This document shows, piece after piece, positions 9,034 through 21,894 of a stretch of DNA of 64,000 bases (within the stretch, counting starts at the first letter, position 1; each line of letters starts with the position of its first letter). Where the stretch lies: NCBI RefSeq assembly GCF_013868135.1, contig NZ_JACEMU010000015.1:153959-217958 (forward strand). Direction: 5' to 3'. The stretch is from Paracoccus sp. S1E-3. GTDB lineage: Bacteria; Pseudomonadota; Alphaproteobacteria; Rhodobacterales; Rhodobacteraceae. A model generated the notes under the pieces. That model saw only the letters and a program-made list of their open reading frames with translations, did no database searches and had not been told where the DNA came from. The position numbers and the translations under genes are program-made.

Positions 9034-10673
9034 GCGGCCTCCTTCTTCCGGCCATGTTCATAGGCTTCGAGGAAACCGATGATCTCCTCGCGGTAGCGGT
9101 AGTAATCGGGGTGCGACAGCAGCGCCTTGCGCGCGCGCGGGCGGGGCAGGTTCACCTCGGTGATCCTGCCGATGGTGGCCTGCGGGCCGTTGGTCATCAT
9201 CACCACCCGGTCGGCCAGCAGGATCGCCTCGTCCACGTCATGGGTGACGCAGACGGCGGTGACCTTGGTGCGGTCCCAGACCTCCATCAGCACCTCCTGC
9301 AATTCCCAGCGGGTCAGGCTGTCGAGCATTCCGAAAGGCTCATCCAGCAGCAGCAGTTTCGGCGACAGCGCGAAGGCGCGCGCGATGCCGACGCGCTGGC
9401 GCATGCCGTTCGACATCTCGGCGGCCGGCTTGTTCATGGCATCGCCCAGCCCGACGCGTTCCAGATAATATTCCACCACTTCCTGCCGCTCGGGGCGCGA
9501 GGCAGTCGGATAGACCCGGTCGACGCCGATGGCGACGTTTTCGCGTGCCGTCAGCCATGGGAACAGGTTGGGCGACTGGAAGACCACGGCGCGTTCGGGA
9601 TCGGCGCCCTCGACATGGCTGCCATCGAGGATGATCGCCCCCTTGCTGATCGGGTTCAGCCCCGCCGCCATGGTCAGGACGGTGGATTTCCCGCAGCCGG
9701 AATGGCCGATCAGGCTGACGAACTCGCCCTTCTTCAGGGTCAGGTTCACGTCCTCCACCACCGTCAGCGGACCGTCCGGCGTGGGGTAGACCTTGTGGAG
9801 TTTCGAGAACTGCAGATAGCGCTCATCGGCTCGCGCGACGGCGGCCCTGGCATAGGCGCGGGGCAGCGCGTGCAAGGGCGTGACATTGGGCAGGCTGCGG
9901 CGCTGTTCGGGCGTGGCCTGTGCGCCGGCAGCGATCAGGTGGCCGGTGATCCGCGCCCGCAGCGCCTTGAAACCCGCATCGTGGTTCATCGCCGCGCGGT
10001 CGCGGGGGCGGGGCAGGGCCACGCGGAACTCGGCGCCGATTGTGCCGTCGGGATCGAGGCACAGGATGCGGTCCGCCAGCACGATTGCCTCGTCGACATC
10101 ATTGGTGATCAGCACCACGGTCTTGCGGTCGGTCTGCCAGATCGCCTCGATCTCATCGGCCAGATTGGCGCGGGTCAGCGCGTCGAGCGCCGAAAGCGGC
10201 TCGTCCAGCAGCAGGATCTCGGGATCCATCGCCAGAGCGCGGGCGATGCCGACGCGCTGGCGCATCCCGCCCGAAAGTTCTGCCGGCCGGCGGCCTGCGG
10301 CATGGGTCAGCCCGACCATGGCGATATATTTGGCGACGCGTGCGGCAACCTCGGCGCGCGGCAGCTTCGGCCAGGCGGCGCGTATGGCGAGGGCGATATT
10401 CTCGGCCACCGTCAGCCAGGGCATCAGCGAATAGCTTTGAAAGACGACGCCGCGTTCCGGCCCCGGCCCGGTGACAGGCTTGCCGCGGAAGGTGACCGCG
10501 CCTTCGGTCGGCATCTCCAGCCCCGCCATCAGGCCGATCAGCGTGGTCTTGCCGGTGCCGGAGAAACCGAGGATGGCCACGAATTCGCCCTCCTCGACGG
10601 TCAGGTCGATGCCGCGCAGGACGGTCTGGTCGCCGAAATCCTTGCGCAGCCCGGTCAGTTGCAGGATCGTCAT
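9030..10673 (-). CDS. Nitrate ABC transporter, fused double ATPase (NrtC-like plus NrtD-like)
   Basis: This 547-residue protein contains two complete ABC ATPase domains in tandem, powering nitrate/nitrite uptake with NrtA and NrtB. Domain 1 (about 1-250) has Walker [10 protein letters not shown] at 36-44, signature LSGGM at 133-137 and Walker B LLLDEP. Its H-loop position is Asn (N191 in LITNDVDEA). Domain 2 (about 287-547) has Walker [10 protein letters not shown] at 323-331, signature MSNGM at 420-424 and a normal His (H478 in THDVDEA). From memory of the family, the Asn H-loop is typical of NrtC and the second half resembles NrtD, so this looks like an NrtC ATPase without its solute-binding tail fused to NrtD. 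It lies 3 bases after nrtB and overlaps nirB. Confidence 0.9.
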   Translation of the reverse strand: MTILQLTGLRKDFGDQTVLRGIDLTVEEGEFVAILGFSGTGKTTLIGLMAGLEMPTEGAVTFRGKPVTGPGPERGVVFQSYSLMPWLTVAENIALAIRAAWPKLPRAEVAARVAKYIAMVGLTHAAGRRPAELSGGMRQRVGIARALAMDPEILLLDEPLSALDALTRANLADEIEAIWQTDRKTVVLITNDVDEAIVLADRILCLDPDGTIGAEFRVALPRPRDRAAMNHDAGFKALRARITGHLIAAGAQATPEQRRSLPNVTPLHALPRAYARAAVARADERYLQFSKLHKVYPTPDGPLTVVEDVNLTLKKGEFVSLIGHSGCGKSTVLTMAAGLNPISKGAIILDGSHVEGADPERAVVFQSPNLFPWLTARENVAIGVDRVYPTASRPERQEVVEYYLERVGLGDAMNKPAAEMSNGMRQRVGIARAFALSPKLLLLDEPFGMLDSLTRWELQEVLMEVWDRTKVTAVCVTHDVDEAILLADRVVMMTNGPQATIGRITEVNLPRPRARKALLSHPDYYRYREEIIGFLEAYEHGRKKEAA

Positions 10674-10676
10674 GGC

Positions 10677-11750
10677 TTACCTCTTGTCCGAGAAGGTGAT
10701 CATCTGCTGGATTGCGAACATCATCCGGTCCAGAAGGAAGCCGATGATGCCGATGGTCAGCACCGCGACCATGATCCGGGCGAGGCTGTCCGAGGACCCG
10801 TTCTGGAACTCGTCCCAGACGAATTTGCCGAGGCCGGGATTCTGGGCCAGCATCTCGGCCGCGATCAGCACCATCCAGCCCACGCCCAGCGACAGCCGGA
10901 GTCCGGTGAAGATCAAGGGCAGCGCCGAGGGCAGCACCAGCCGGCGCACCTTGGTCAGCGGCGACAGTTTCAGGACACGCCCGACATTGACCAGATCGCG
11001 GTCGATGGACGCCACGCCGAGCGAGGTGTTGATGAGCGTCGGCCACAGCGAACACAGCGTCACCGTGATGGCCGAGATGATGAAGCTGCGCGGGACGCCG
11101 CCATCGCCCGATGCGAGGGCCGAGACCACCATGGTCACGATGGGCAGCCAAGCCAGGGGACTGACCGGCTTGAAGATCTGCACCAGCGGATTGATGGCGG
11201 CATTGATGGTGGGCGACAGCCCCGCCGCAATTCCCAGGGGCACCGCGATCAGCGTGCCGATCAGGAAGCCCGCGAAGACGGTTTTGATCGAGGTCCAGAT
11301 CTGGCTGTAGAAGGTCGGCCGTCCGGTATAGGCGCGATGGGCGACCTGATCGGATTTGTCCTCGGCCACCAGCGCGGCGTTGCGGGCGTCCTGCCGTTGA
11401 TAGAAGGCATCGCGCCGGTCGCGCTCACGCGCGGCATCGGCGTTCAGGGCGCGGGCCTGCTGCCAGACCTGCGCCGGGCCGGGGATCGATCCCAGCGAGG
11501 TCTGCACCTTCGGCGCGAGGCTCGCCCAGAGCGCGAGAAAGCACAGGATCGACAGGACCGGCACGAACAGCGTGCGCCACAGGATCTTCATCTGCCCGCG
11601 CGTGTCATCGCCGGCAAGCGCGCGCAGCAGCGGTGCCATGAAGGGCAGACCAAGGATGCGGAACCAGCCTTCCGCTTTGGAAATGCGGGCCAGACGGCGG
11701 CTGCGCTTTTCATCGGCGGTGCACAATTGGGTGGGGTCTATTGCGGTCAT
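10677..11750 (-). CDS. nrtB: Nitrate ABC transporter permease NrtB
   Basis: This 357-residue inner-membrane permease has a BPD_transp_1 domain. After a ~60-residue cytoplasmic N-terminus comes one helix (around residues 60-80), then a charged, Ala/Arg/Asp-rich periplasmic segment, then the transport domain with about five further helices. The ATPase-coupling (EAA-like) loop is in the segment VGRVLKLSPLTKVRRLVLPSALP. The long N-terminal extension before the conserved domain is usual in proteobacterial NrtB/NasE proteins. Position between the binding protein and the double ATPase fixes its role in nitrate import. The gene is 11 bases downstream of nrtA and 3 bases upstream of the ATPase gene. 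Confidence 0.92.
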   Translation of the reverse strand: MTAIDPTQLCTADEKRSRRLARISKAEGWFRILGLPFMAPLLRALAGDDTRGQMKILWRTLFVPVLSILCFLALWASLAPKVQTSLGSIPGPAQVWQQARALNADAARERDRRDAFYQRQDARNAALVAEDKSDQVAHRAYTGRPTFYSQIWTSIKTVFAGFLIGTLIAVPLGIAAGLSPTINAAINPLVQIFKPVSPLAWLPIVTMVVSALASGDGGVPRSFIISAITVTLCSLWPTLINTSLGVASIDRDLVNVGRVLKLSPLTKVRRLVLPSALPLIFTGLRLSLGVGWMVLIAAEMLAQNPGLGKFVWDEFQNGSSDSLARIMVAVLTIGIIGFLLDRMMFAIQQMITFSDKR

Positions 11751-11761
11751 GATGTCCTCTC

Positions 11762-13123
11762 TCAGCCCTGCACGCCGGCGGCGGTGACGGTCTGGTCATC
11801 CTTCAGCCCGATGGGCAGGCTTTGCAGATAGGCGTTGGGGGTGCGACTGTCGTAAGGAATGCCGTCGATGAAGGCATCGGTGGCCGGTTTGAAGCCGTCG
11901 CTTTGCCAGGGAAAATCGGCCTCATCGGCGTTTCCGTCCTCGACCAGCAGCCGGGCGGCCTGCAGGTAGATCTCGGGTTTGTAGACGCTTCTGGCGGTGT
12001 CGAAAAACCAGTCGTCCGGCTTGGCCTCGGCGATCTGGCCCCAGCGGCGCATCTGGGTCAGCGTCCAGATGGCGTCGGAATAGAAGGGATAGGTGGCGTA
12101 TTCGCGGAAGAAGATGTTGAAATCCGGCGCCGGGCGGAGATCGCCCTTCTCGAATTCGAAATGCCCGGTCATGGAATTGGCGATGACGGCGGCATCGGCG
12201 CCCACATATTCGGGGCGCGACAGGATCTCGGCGGCCTCGGCCCGGTTGGCGCCGCCATCGGCATCCAGCCACTCCGCCGCGCGGATCAGCGCCTTGGTCA
12301 GCGCCAGCACGGTCTGCGGATTTTCTTCGGCGAATTCGGCGGTCAGGCCGAAAACCTTTTCGGGGTTGTTCTTCCAAATTTCGTTATCGGTGATGACCGG
12401 AACGCCGATCCCCTTGAAGACCGCCTGCTGGTTCCACGGTTCGCCCACGGAATAGCCGTCGATGGTGCCCGCTTCCATCGTCGAAGGCATCTGCGGCGGC
12501 GGCGTGACCGAAATCAGCACCTCGGCCCCCGACTGTCCCATCGCGTCGCCGGGCGCATAGAAACCGGGATGGATGCCGCCTGCCGCCAGCCAATAACGCA
12601 GTTCGTAATTATGGGTCGAGACCGGGAAGACCATGCCCATTTCGAAAGCCTGCCCGGCCGCCGCCTGCGCCTCGATCGCCGGGCGCAGGGCGCTGGCGTT
12701 GATCGGATGGGCGGGCCGGCCGTCTGGGCCTGCAGGAATTTCGGGCCGCATCAATGCCCAGACATCGTTGCTGACGGTGATCGCATTGCCGTTCAGATCC
12801 ATCGAGAAGGGGGTGACGATATGGGCCGCGGTGCCATAGCCGATGGTGGCGGCCAGAGGCTGCCCGGCCAGCATATGCGCCCCGTCCAACTCGCCCGAGA
12901 TCACCCGGTCCAGCAGCACCTTCCAGTTCGCCTGCGGCTCCAGCGTGACGAACAGGCCCTCGTCCTCGAAGAACTGCTTTTCATAGGCGATGGCCAGCGG
13001 CGCCATATCGGTCAGCTTGATGAAGCCGAGGGTCAGATCCGGCTTTTCGATGGCCAGCATCCCGGCCCAAGCCGGTCCGGTCAGGGCGGTGCTGGTCATC
13101 AGAATCAGGGCGAAACGGGTCAT
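11762..13123 (-). CDS. nrtA: Nitrate/nitrite-binding protein NrtA (ABC transporter)
   Basis: This 453-residue periplasmic solute-binding protein belongs to the NrtA/CmpA family. A Sec signal peptide (about residues 1-20, ending in GPAWA) precedes the mature protein. Family motifs include [19 protein letters not shown] at the start of the mature part and [15 protein letters not shown] in the second lobe. There is no lipobox Cys, so it is probably soluble in the periplasm. It is the first gene after the structured leader RNA (13143-13261), so its expression, and that of the six genes after it, is probably set by NasT-dependent antitermination. Its paralogue nasS, lacking a signal peptide, lies just upstream. 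Confidence 0.93.
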   Translation of the reverse strand: MTRFALILMTSTALTGPAWAGMLAIEKPDLTLGFIKLTDMAPLAIAYEKQFFEDEGLFVTLEPQANWKVLLDRVISGELDGAHMLAGQPLAATIGYGTAAHIVTPFSMDLNGNAITVSNDVWALMRPEIPAGPDGRPAHPINASALRPAIEAQAAAGQAFEMGMVFPVSTHNYELRYWLAAGGIHPGFYAPGDAMGQSGAEVLISVTPPPQMPSTMEAGTIDGYSVGEPWNQQAVFKGIGVPVITDNEIWKNNPEKVFGLTAEFAEENPQTVLALTKALIRAAEWLDADGGANRAEAAEILSRPEYVGADAAVIANSMTGHFEFEKGDLRPAPDFNIFFREYATYPFYSDAIWTLTQMRRWGQIAEAKPDDWFFDTARSVYKPEIYLQAARLLVEDGNADEADFPWQSDGFKPATDAFIDGIPYDSRTPNAYLQSLPIGLKDDQTVTAAGVQG

Positions 13124-13142
13124 GATCGGTCCTTGAGACGTG

Positions 13143-13206
13143 AAAAAGCCGCCGAAACACCCGCCGCTGAGTGGGGAGAGGGAGCGCGGCGGGGTTCGGC
13201 GGCTTT
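13143..13206 (-). terminator. Intrinsic terminator in the nrtA leader (attenuator)
   Basis: On the minus strand a perfect 12-bp stem (AAAGCCGCCGAA pairing with TTCGGCGGCTTT) encloses an inner GC stem (CCGCCGC/GCGGCGG) and ends in a run of five T. It lies about 20 bases before the nrtA start and after the two hexaloop hairpins. It separates nasTS from the structural nas genes, so without antitermination transcription should stop before nrtA. Confidence 0.88.
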
Positions 13207-13214
13207 GCCGTGAT

Positions 13215-13261
13215 GCCCGGTCTTTCGGGCGGGAGGAGGAGATGCGGAACGTCGTTGTTCC
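13215..13261 (-). promoter_or_regulatory. ANTAR-target tandem hexaloop element (NasT-binding leader RNA)
   Basis: On the minus strand, hairpin P1 is GGAAC-AACGAC-GTTCC (13246-13261). Hairpin P2 is GCCCG-AAAGAC-CGGGC (13215-13230). Each has a 5-bp perfect stem and a six-base loop with A at position 1 and G at position 4, and a 14-base pyrimidine-rich linker separates them. This is the established signature of RNAs bound by ANTAR antiterminators. It sits directly upstream of the intrinsic terminator and nrtA, and the ANTAR protein NasT is encoded just upstream, so NasT is the likely ligand. Confidence 0.9.
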
Positions 13262-13315
13262 TGAGGTTCAGACTGCGCCCGCTTCGGGCCGCTGTCATGC
13301 CTTGCGGGCCAATTT

Positions 13316-13334
13316 CATGCCGCGATGCGGCATG
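13316..13334. promoter_or_regulatory. Perfect 8-bp inverted repeat between nasS and the nas leader hairpins
   Basis: CATGCCGC-GAT-GCGGCATG is a perfect 8-bp inverted repeat with a 3-base spacer, just after the nasS stop. It could be a protein operator, part of a promoter for the nrtA transcript, or an RNA hairpin ending nasTS. No T-run follows on the minus strand, so a simple terminator is unlikely. Function is not known. Confidence 0.45.
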
Positions 13335-13349
13335 ATGCCCGAAAAAACG

Positions 13350-14507
13350 TCAGGCAGGCGCGGAAAGATCAAAAATGCGGCCATCGAAGAACCTGTTCCG
13401 ACCGAGAAGCACGGTGCCGCGATTCGCGCCGGCGGTGACGGGAAGGGGATTTGCGCCCTCGACCTTGGCAGAGGCGGCAGGCAGTACGGCATCCGCGCCG
13501 AGATGCTGCCGGAACAGATCGGGCCGCCAACAGGCGGCGGCGGCTTCGGCGGCCTGCGTGCCGTCCAGCCCGTGCCGGCGCCCCATATGCCAGCCGAGCC
13601 ACGCCGCCTGCGAGCGCCAGGGGAAATTCGCCGCGCCCTCGTGGAAATTGACGAAGCCGGGGCTGTCGACAGTGACCCCGCTGCGCGACAGCAGCAGATG
13701 GCCGCTCAGCGCGCGCTCGATCATCTCGGGGTCGACGTTCAGCGCGTCGCCGCGCGCCAGCAGGTCCGAGGCCGCCGCAAGGCTGTCGGGTTGCACCAGC
13801 CAGCGACAGGCGCGCCAGACCGCACGCAGCAACCGCCCGGCCAGATCGGGATTCGCCTCGGCCCAGCCCCCGCGCAGGGCAAGAACCTTTTCGGGGGCAG
13901 CCGACCAGATCGCGCTGCCGGGAAGTATCAGCTCCGCCGCAGCGCATTCGACGGCATAGGAGCCCCATGGCTCGCCCACGCAGAAGGCCTCGATCTCGCC
14001 CGAGATCAGCGCCTCGGGCATGCGGCCGGGCGGGACGGTGACGGTGCGCCACCCCGGTTCGTCCCCCAGCCACTGATGCAGCAGTTCCGTATGCATCGAA
14101 AAGGGAAAGGGCACCCCGAACCGCAGGCCCGAGGGGCGCGCCCGGCGCAACGCGGTGCGGGTGGCGAAGGCATCGTGGAAGCCGGGGGAATGCCCCGCGT
14201 CGCGCATGGCAGCCGCAAGATCGTGCGAGACGCCGATGATCTGGCCGCCCAGCGACAGGACCAACGGCGCTTCGAAATCGACGGCAGCGCCACCCAGACC
14301 CAGCCGTCCGGCGATGGGCACCGCCGACAGCATCTGCGCGGCGGCGATATGGCCGCTGGCCAGCATGTCACGCAGGGCCGACCAGCTGCGCGCGGGGTGC
14401 AGGCGCAGATGCAGCCGCTCCTCGGCGGCGAACCCCATGCGGGCGGCGATGATCAGCGGGCCTGCGTCCAGCAGCGGCACGAAGCCGAGATCGATCCGGT
14501 CGGTCAT
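13350..14507 (-). CDS. nasS: Nitrate sensor protein NasS (cytoplasmic NrtA-like)
   Basis: This 385-residue NrtA/CmpA-family protein has no signal peptide: the mature-type fold begins almost at once (IDLGFVPLLDAGPLIIAARMG). The motif IEAFCVGEPWGSYAVE corresponds to the GEPW segment of nitrate-binding proteins. In NasS/NasT systems NasS holds NasT inactive and releases it when nitrate or nitrite binds. The gene overlaps nasT by 4 bases (ATGA), the usual two-gene arrangement. The size and lack of a signal separate it from the true transporter component nrtA downstream. A ~140-base leader region with ANTAR hairpins lies between its stop and nrtA. Confidence 0.9.
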   Translation of the reverse strand: MTDRIDLGFVPLLDAGPLIIAARMGFAAEERLHLRLHPARSWSALRDMLASGHIAAAQMLSAVPIAGRLGLGGAAVDFEAPLVLSLGGQIIGVSHDLAAAMRDAGHSPGFHDAFATRTALRRARPSGLRFGVPFPFSMHTELLHQWLGDEPGWRTVTVPPGRMPEALISGEIEAFCVGEPWGSYAVECAAAELILPGSAIWSAAPEKVLALRGGWAEANPDLAGRLLRAVWRACRWLVQPDSLAAASDLLARGDALNVDPEMIERALSGHLLLSRSGVTVDSPGFVNFHEGAANFPWRSQAAWLGWHMGRRHGLDGTQAAEAAAACWRPDLFRQHLGADAVLPAASAKVEGANPLPVTAGANRGTVLLGRNRFFDGRIFDLSAPA

Positions 14508-15091
14508 TTCAGCACCTCGGCGGCGGTGACGACGGCGCGGGCGATCTCGGCGATCTTGCGGCCCTTTTCCATCGCGCTGCGGCGCAGCAGGGCATAGGCC
14601 TCCTCCTCGGGGATATTGCGCGCGCGCATGACAATGCCCTTGGCGCGGTCGATGACCTTGCGGTCTTCCAGCGCCGCGCGGGTGGCGTCCAACTCGGTGC
14701 GGACCTTCTGCAGCATGTTGAAGCGCGCGATGGCGGCATCCACCACGGGCGCCACCCGCGCCTGCGTCAGCCCGTCGACGACATAGGCGGCGACCCCCGC
14801 CTCGACCATGGCGCGGGTCAGGGCGCTGTCGGACTGGTTCACGAAGACCGCCACCGGGCGTTCCATAGGACCGGAGGCGAGGGTCAGTTCCTCCATCTCG
14901 TCGCGCGAGGCGTTGTCAGCGTCGATCAGCACCAGATCGGGATGCAGCGCCGCGATCCGGCGGGCAAGGCCGGGTCCGGGCGGGACGATGGCGTATCTCG
15001 CCCCGGCCATGCCCGCCAGCCCGTCGCAAATGGTGCGCGCGCGTTCGGAATCGCTGTCGACGATGACGATGGAAAGAGGATGCGAGGACAT
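14504..15091 (-). CDS. nasT: ANTAR-domain antiterminator NasT
   Basis: This 195-residue protein has an N-terminal receiver-like (pseudo-receiver) domain of ~120 residues and a C-terminal ANTAR domain (~135-190). The ANTAR part is visible in EDRKVIDRAKGIVMRARN followed by EEEAYALLRRSAM. ANTAR proteins bind paired hexaloop hairpins in nascent RNA and prevent formation of a downstream terminator; such an RNA lies at 13143-13261. The start at 15091 is preferred because the receiver fold begins at once (LSIVIVDSDSERA). An upstream in-frame extension of 18 residues is basic and unlikely. The ribosome binding site is weak (GGGCGG). NasS, encoded next with a 4-base overlap, is the predicted inhibitor partner. 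Confidence 0.92.
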   Translation of the reverse strand: MSSHPLSIVIVDSDSERARTICDGLAGMAGARYAIVPPGPGLARRIAALHPDLVLIDADNASRDEMEELTLASGPMERPVAVFVNQSDSALTRAMVEAGVAAYVVDGLTQARVAPVVDAAIARFNMLQKVRTELDATRAALEDRKVIDRAKGIVMRARNIPEEEAYALLRRSAMEKGRKIAEIARAVVTAAEVLK

Positions 15092-15238
15092 GCTGCCGCC
15101 CGGTTGCTGCCTGTTCCCTCTCGACCTGCGGGGCGCTTTCGGCACCGTGAAGCCACGGGCCGCCGCCGGGCGTGGTGCGGTTTCTGATGCCGTTCGGGAA
15201 AGCAGACCGGGGACGGATTGCCCGGTTTTCAGGCAAAC

Positions 15239-15265
15239 GGCGCGCGACCGGTCGGGCCGCGCGCC
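15239..15265 (-). terminator. GC hairpin after pgm, possible weak terminator
   Basis: An 8-bp perfect inverted repeat (GGCGCGCG ... CGCGCGCC) lies just past the pgm stop on the minus strand and is followed by GTTTGCC. The T-run is short, so termination is uncertain. It is the only candidate end of the glycogen operon before nasT. Confidence 0.4.
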
Positions 15266-15272
15266 CGCGGTT

Positions 15273-18997
<3,725 letters not shown>

Positions 18998-19006
18998 GAG
19001 GTCTCG

Positions 19007-20605
19007 TCAGCGTCCGCTTAGCCTGTCATAGAGCGCCGCGTAGTCGCGGGCAGAGGCGTCCCACCCGACCGGGTAGCGCATCGCGCTCTGGATCATCCGC
19101 TGCCAGATATCCTGCCGGACGTAAAGGGCGCACATCTTGCGGATGGCGCGAACCAGCTCCTCGGTGGCGACGGGGCCGAACTGAAAGCCATTGGCGACGC
19201 CGGCCCGCTCGGCCGCCAGATTGGCGTCGATGACGGAATCCGCCAGACCGCCGGTGCGGGCGACCAGCGGCAGGGTGCCATAGGCAAGCCCATACATCTG
19301 CGTCAGCCCGCTGGGCTCGAAACGCGAGGGCACCAGCACCACGTCGGCGCCCGCGAACATGCGATGCGACAGGGCCTCGTCATAGCCGACGCGGACGCCG
19401 ACGCGTCCCGGATGGCTGGCGGCTGCGCGCAGGAAACCGTCCTGCAGGTCGTTTTCGCCGCTGCCCAGAACCGCCAGCTGGGCGCCCTCTGCGATCAATG
19501 CCGGCAGCGCGGCCAGCAGCAGGTCCAGCCCCTTCTGCCGGGTCAGCCGGCTGACCACGATGCACAAGGGCCCCCCCTCGGGGTCGAGGCCGAATTCCGC
19601 GCGCAGGGCGGCCGCGTTCACCGCCTTGCCCGAGAGGTCATCCACGCTGTAATTGGCCGCGATCAGGGGGTCGGTGGCCGGGTTCCAGACGCCGGTGTCG
19701 ACCCCGTTCAGAATCCCCGACAGCGCCCCCGCGCGGCCGCGGATCACCCCCTCGAGGCCGAAGCCGAAGGCGGGCGTGGTCAGTTCCTGCGCATAGGTCG
19801 GCGAAACGGTGGTGACCGCATCCGCCGCCACCAGCCCGGCCTTCAGGGCGCTGATCTGGCCCCAATATTCGAAGCCGCCGGGGTTGAACCAGGAATGGGG
19901 CAGGCGCAATTCCTCGATCGCGGCGGCGGGGGCGATGCCCTGAAAGGCGATGTTGTGGATGGTGATGACCGAGGGGACCGCCCCATGCACCCAGATCGGC
20001 GCAAAGCCTGCCTGCCAGTCATGGGCGTGCAGCACCGAGGGGATCCAGCCATCTGACAGCCCATCCAGCGCGATCTTCGACGCCACCCAGCTGAGCGCCG
20101 CGAAACGGCGCGGATTGTCGGCCCAGTCGGCCCCGGCCTCGTCGTGATAGGGGCCGCCCGCGCGGTCGAACAGATGCGGCGCGTCCAGCAGCAGCAGGTC
20201 CAGCCCGTCGACGGTTCCGGCCAGAACCCGGCCCGGCCCACCGTAAAGATCGGGGTTGGACCAGACCTCCACCGGGTTTTCCAGCTTTTCGACTAGTCCG
20301 CGATAGGCCGGGATCAGCGTGCGCAGTCGCCAGCCAAGCGGCGCCATGGCGCCCGGAAGGGCGCCGACCACATCGGCCAGCCCGCCGGTCTTGACCAGCG
20401 GCGCACATTCCGAGGCGACAGACAGGACGTCGCCGCGATGGGGCAGAGGTTCCGGCACCAGGTCCCGCGCGGCGGGAGCAGGCGCCTTCGCCGCTGCCTT
20501 GGCGCCTTCCGAGGTCCTTTTCGCAACGCGCGCCTTGGCCGCCGGTTTGGCGGCAGATTTTGCGGATCTCGCAGCCTTCGCGGGTTTCGGCGGCTCCTCG
20601 GTCAT
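19007..20605 (-). CDS. glgA: Glycogen synthase with Lys/Ala-rich N-terminal extension
   Basis: This 532-residue GT5 enzyme transfers glucose from ADP-glucose to the growing glycogen chain. The GT5 domain starts near residue 58 with [21 protein letters not shown], which holds the KTGG substrate loop. The C-terminal lobe has [17 protein letters not shown] with the conserved E-x7-E type motif. Bacterial GlgA normally begins at the VLSV strand. Here about 55 residues of repeated AKPA/AKA/AAK sequence rich in Lys, Ala and Pro come first. The start ATG overlaps the glgC stop by 4 bases, which supports the long form, and no good internal start is evident. The extension is probably disordered and of unknown function. 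Confidence 0.93.
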   Translation of the reverse strand: MTEEPPKPAKAARSAKSAAKPAAKARVAKRTSEGAKAAAKAPAPAARDLVPEPLPHRGDVLSVASECAPLVKTGGLADVVGALPGAMAPLGWRLRTLIPAYRGLVEKLENPVEVWSNPDLYGGPGRVLAGTVDGLDLLLLDAPHLFDRAGGPYHDEAGADWADNPRRFAALSWVASKIALDGLSDGWIPSVLHAHDWQAGFAPIWVHGAVPSVITIHNIAFQGIAPAAAIEELRLPHSWFNPGGFEYWGQISALKAGLVAADAVTTVSPTYAQELTTPAFGFGLEGVIRGRAGALSGILNGVDTGVWNPATDPLIAANYSVDDLSGKAVNAAALRAEFGLDPEGGPLCIVVSRLTRQKGLDLLLAALPALIAEGAQLAVLGSGENDLQDGFLRAAASHPGRVGVRVGYDEALSHRMFAGADVVLVPSRFEPSGLTQMYGLAYGTLPLVARTGGLADSVIDANLAAERAGVANGFQFGPVATEELVRAIRKMCALYVRQDIWQRMIQSAMRYPVGWDASARDYAALYDRLSGR

Positions 20606-21870
20606 AGCGACAATGCCCTTCGGTTCAGCATGTCCTGGGTGATCAGGGTGACGCCGTTATCGGTGACGCGGAACCATTGCGCATCCGCTTCCGGGTCATC
20701 GCCTACGATCAGCCCCTCGGGTATGGTGACCCCGCGGTCGATGACCACATTGGTCAGCTGGGCATGCCGTCCGATATTGACGTAAGGCAGCGCCACCACC
20801 GATTTCAGCGTCGAATAGCTGTTGGCCTGCACGCCGGTGAACAGCAGCGAATTGCGCACCTCGGAGCCCGAGATGATGCAGCCCCCCGACACCATCGAGC
20901 TGATGGCGTGGCCGCGCCGGTCCTCGTCGTCATGGATGAATTTCGCCGGCGGCACGATCTCGCCATAGGTCCAGATCGGCCAGTCGCGATCGTAGAGGTC
21001 CAGCTCGGGCGAGAAATCGGTCAGGTCGATATTGGCCTTCCAGAAGGCGTCGATCGTGCCCACGTCGCGCCAGTAGACCGGCGCGTCGGGGCTGGAGCGG
21101 ACGCAGCTTTCGGTGAAGCGATGCGCCACCGCTTTACCATTCCTGACGATCTCGGGGATGATGTCATTGCCGAAATCATGGCTGGAACTGGCATCGGCTG
21201 CATCCTTCAGCAGCAGCTCGCGCAGGAATTTCCAGTCGAAGACATAGATCCCCATGGAAGCCAGCGTCGAATTCGGATCGTCGGGCATTCCCGGCGGATC
21301 GGCGGGCTTTTCCAGAAACGAGACGATGCGGCCGTCCGCATCCACATCCATCACCCCGAAGGCCGAGGCTTCGCTGCGCGGCACGGTCAGGCAACCGATG
21401 GTCACATCCGCGCCCGAGTCGACATGCTGTTGCAGCATGATTTCGTAATCCATCTTGTAGATGTGATCGCCGGCCAGCACGATCAGGTAATCGACGTGAT
21501 AGCTGTCGATGATGGCGATGTTCTGGGTCACGGCATCGGCGGTGCCGCGATACCAGTTCTCCTCGTCCATCTGCTGCGAGGCGGGCAGGATATCCAGAAA
21601 TTCGTTCCGCTCGGGCCGAAAGAAGGACCAGCCCCGGTTCAGATGGCGAATCAGGCTGTGGGCCTTGTATTGGGTGGCCACCGCCATTCGACGAATGCCG
21701 GAATTCAGCGCGTTCGACAGCGCGAAGTCGATGATGCGGGACTTGCCGCCGAAATAGACGGCCGGTTTGGCCCGGCGGTCGGTCAGCTCTTTCAGGCGCG
21801 AGCCGCGGCCGCCGGCCAGAACATAGGCCATGGCGCGGGATGACAGGCGGTTGGGACGGTGCAAGCTCAT
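20602..21870 (-). CDS. glgC: Glucose-1-phosphate adenylyltransferase (ADP-glucose pyrophosphorylase)
   Basis: This 422-residue enzyme makes ADP-glucose, the committed step of glycogen synthesis. The nucleotide-binding motif [16 protein letters not shown] is near the N-terminus. WYRGTADAV, the [11 protein letters not shown] metal-binding segment and FLEKP are all present. The C-terminal third is a left-handed beta-helix typical of the allosteric enzyme. The start at 21870 was chosen because GGGGAGGAG lies 5 bases upstream. A GTG 15 bases further up would place the ribosome binding site inside the gene. It lies 24 bases after glgB and overlaps glgA. Confidence 0.95.
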   Translation of the reverse strand: MSLHRPNRLSSRAMAYVLAGGRGSRLKELTDRRAKPAVYFGGKSRIIDFALSNALNSGIRRMAVATQYKAHSLIRHLNRGWSFFRPERNEFLDILPASQQMDEENWYRGTADAVTQNIAIIDSYHVDYLIVLAGDHIYKMDYEIMLQQHVDSGADVTIGCLTVPRSEASAFGVMDVDADGRIVSFLEKPADPPGMPDDPNSTLASMGIYVFDWKFLRELLLKDAADASSSHDFGNDIIPEIVRNGKAVAHRFTESCVRSSPDAPVYWRDVGTIDAFWKANIDLTDFSPELDLYDRDWPIWTYGEIVPPAKFIHDDEDRRGHAISSMVSGGCIISGSEVRNSLLFTGVQANSYSTLKSVVALPYVNIGRHAQLTNVVIDRGVTIPEGLIVGDDPEADAQWFRVTDNGVTLITQDMLNRRALSL

Positions 21871-21894
21871 GGGTCTCCTCCCCACAAAAACTGA

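Noticed and set aside
9054..11831. A 925-codon plus-strand frame opposite the nrt genes
   Set aside because: It is antisense to clearly conserved transporter genes and shows no protein family motif.
11762..13123. nrtA as a regulatory NasS-type protein
   Set aside because: It has a clear signal peptide and lies with the permease and ATPase genes; the signal-less paralogue next to nasT fits NasS.
21871..21885. GTG start for glgC 15 bases upstream of the chosen ATG
   Set aside because: It would place the GGAGGAG ribosome binding site inside the coding sequence and leave no site upstream.
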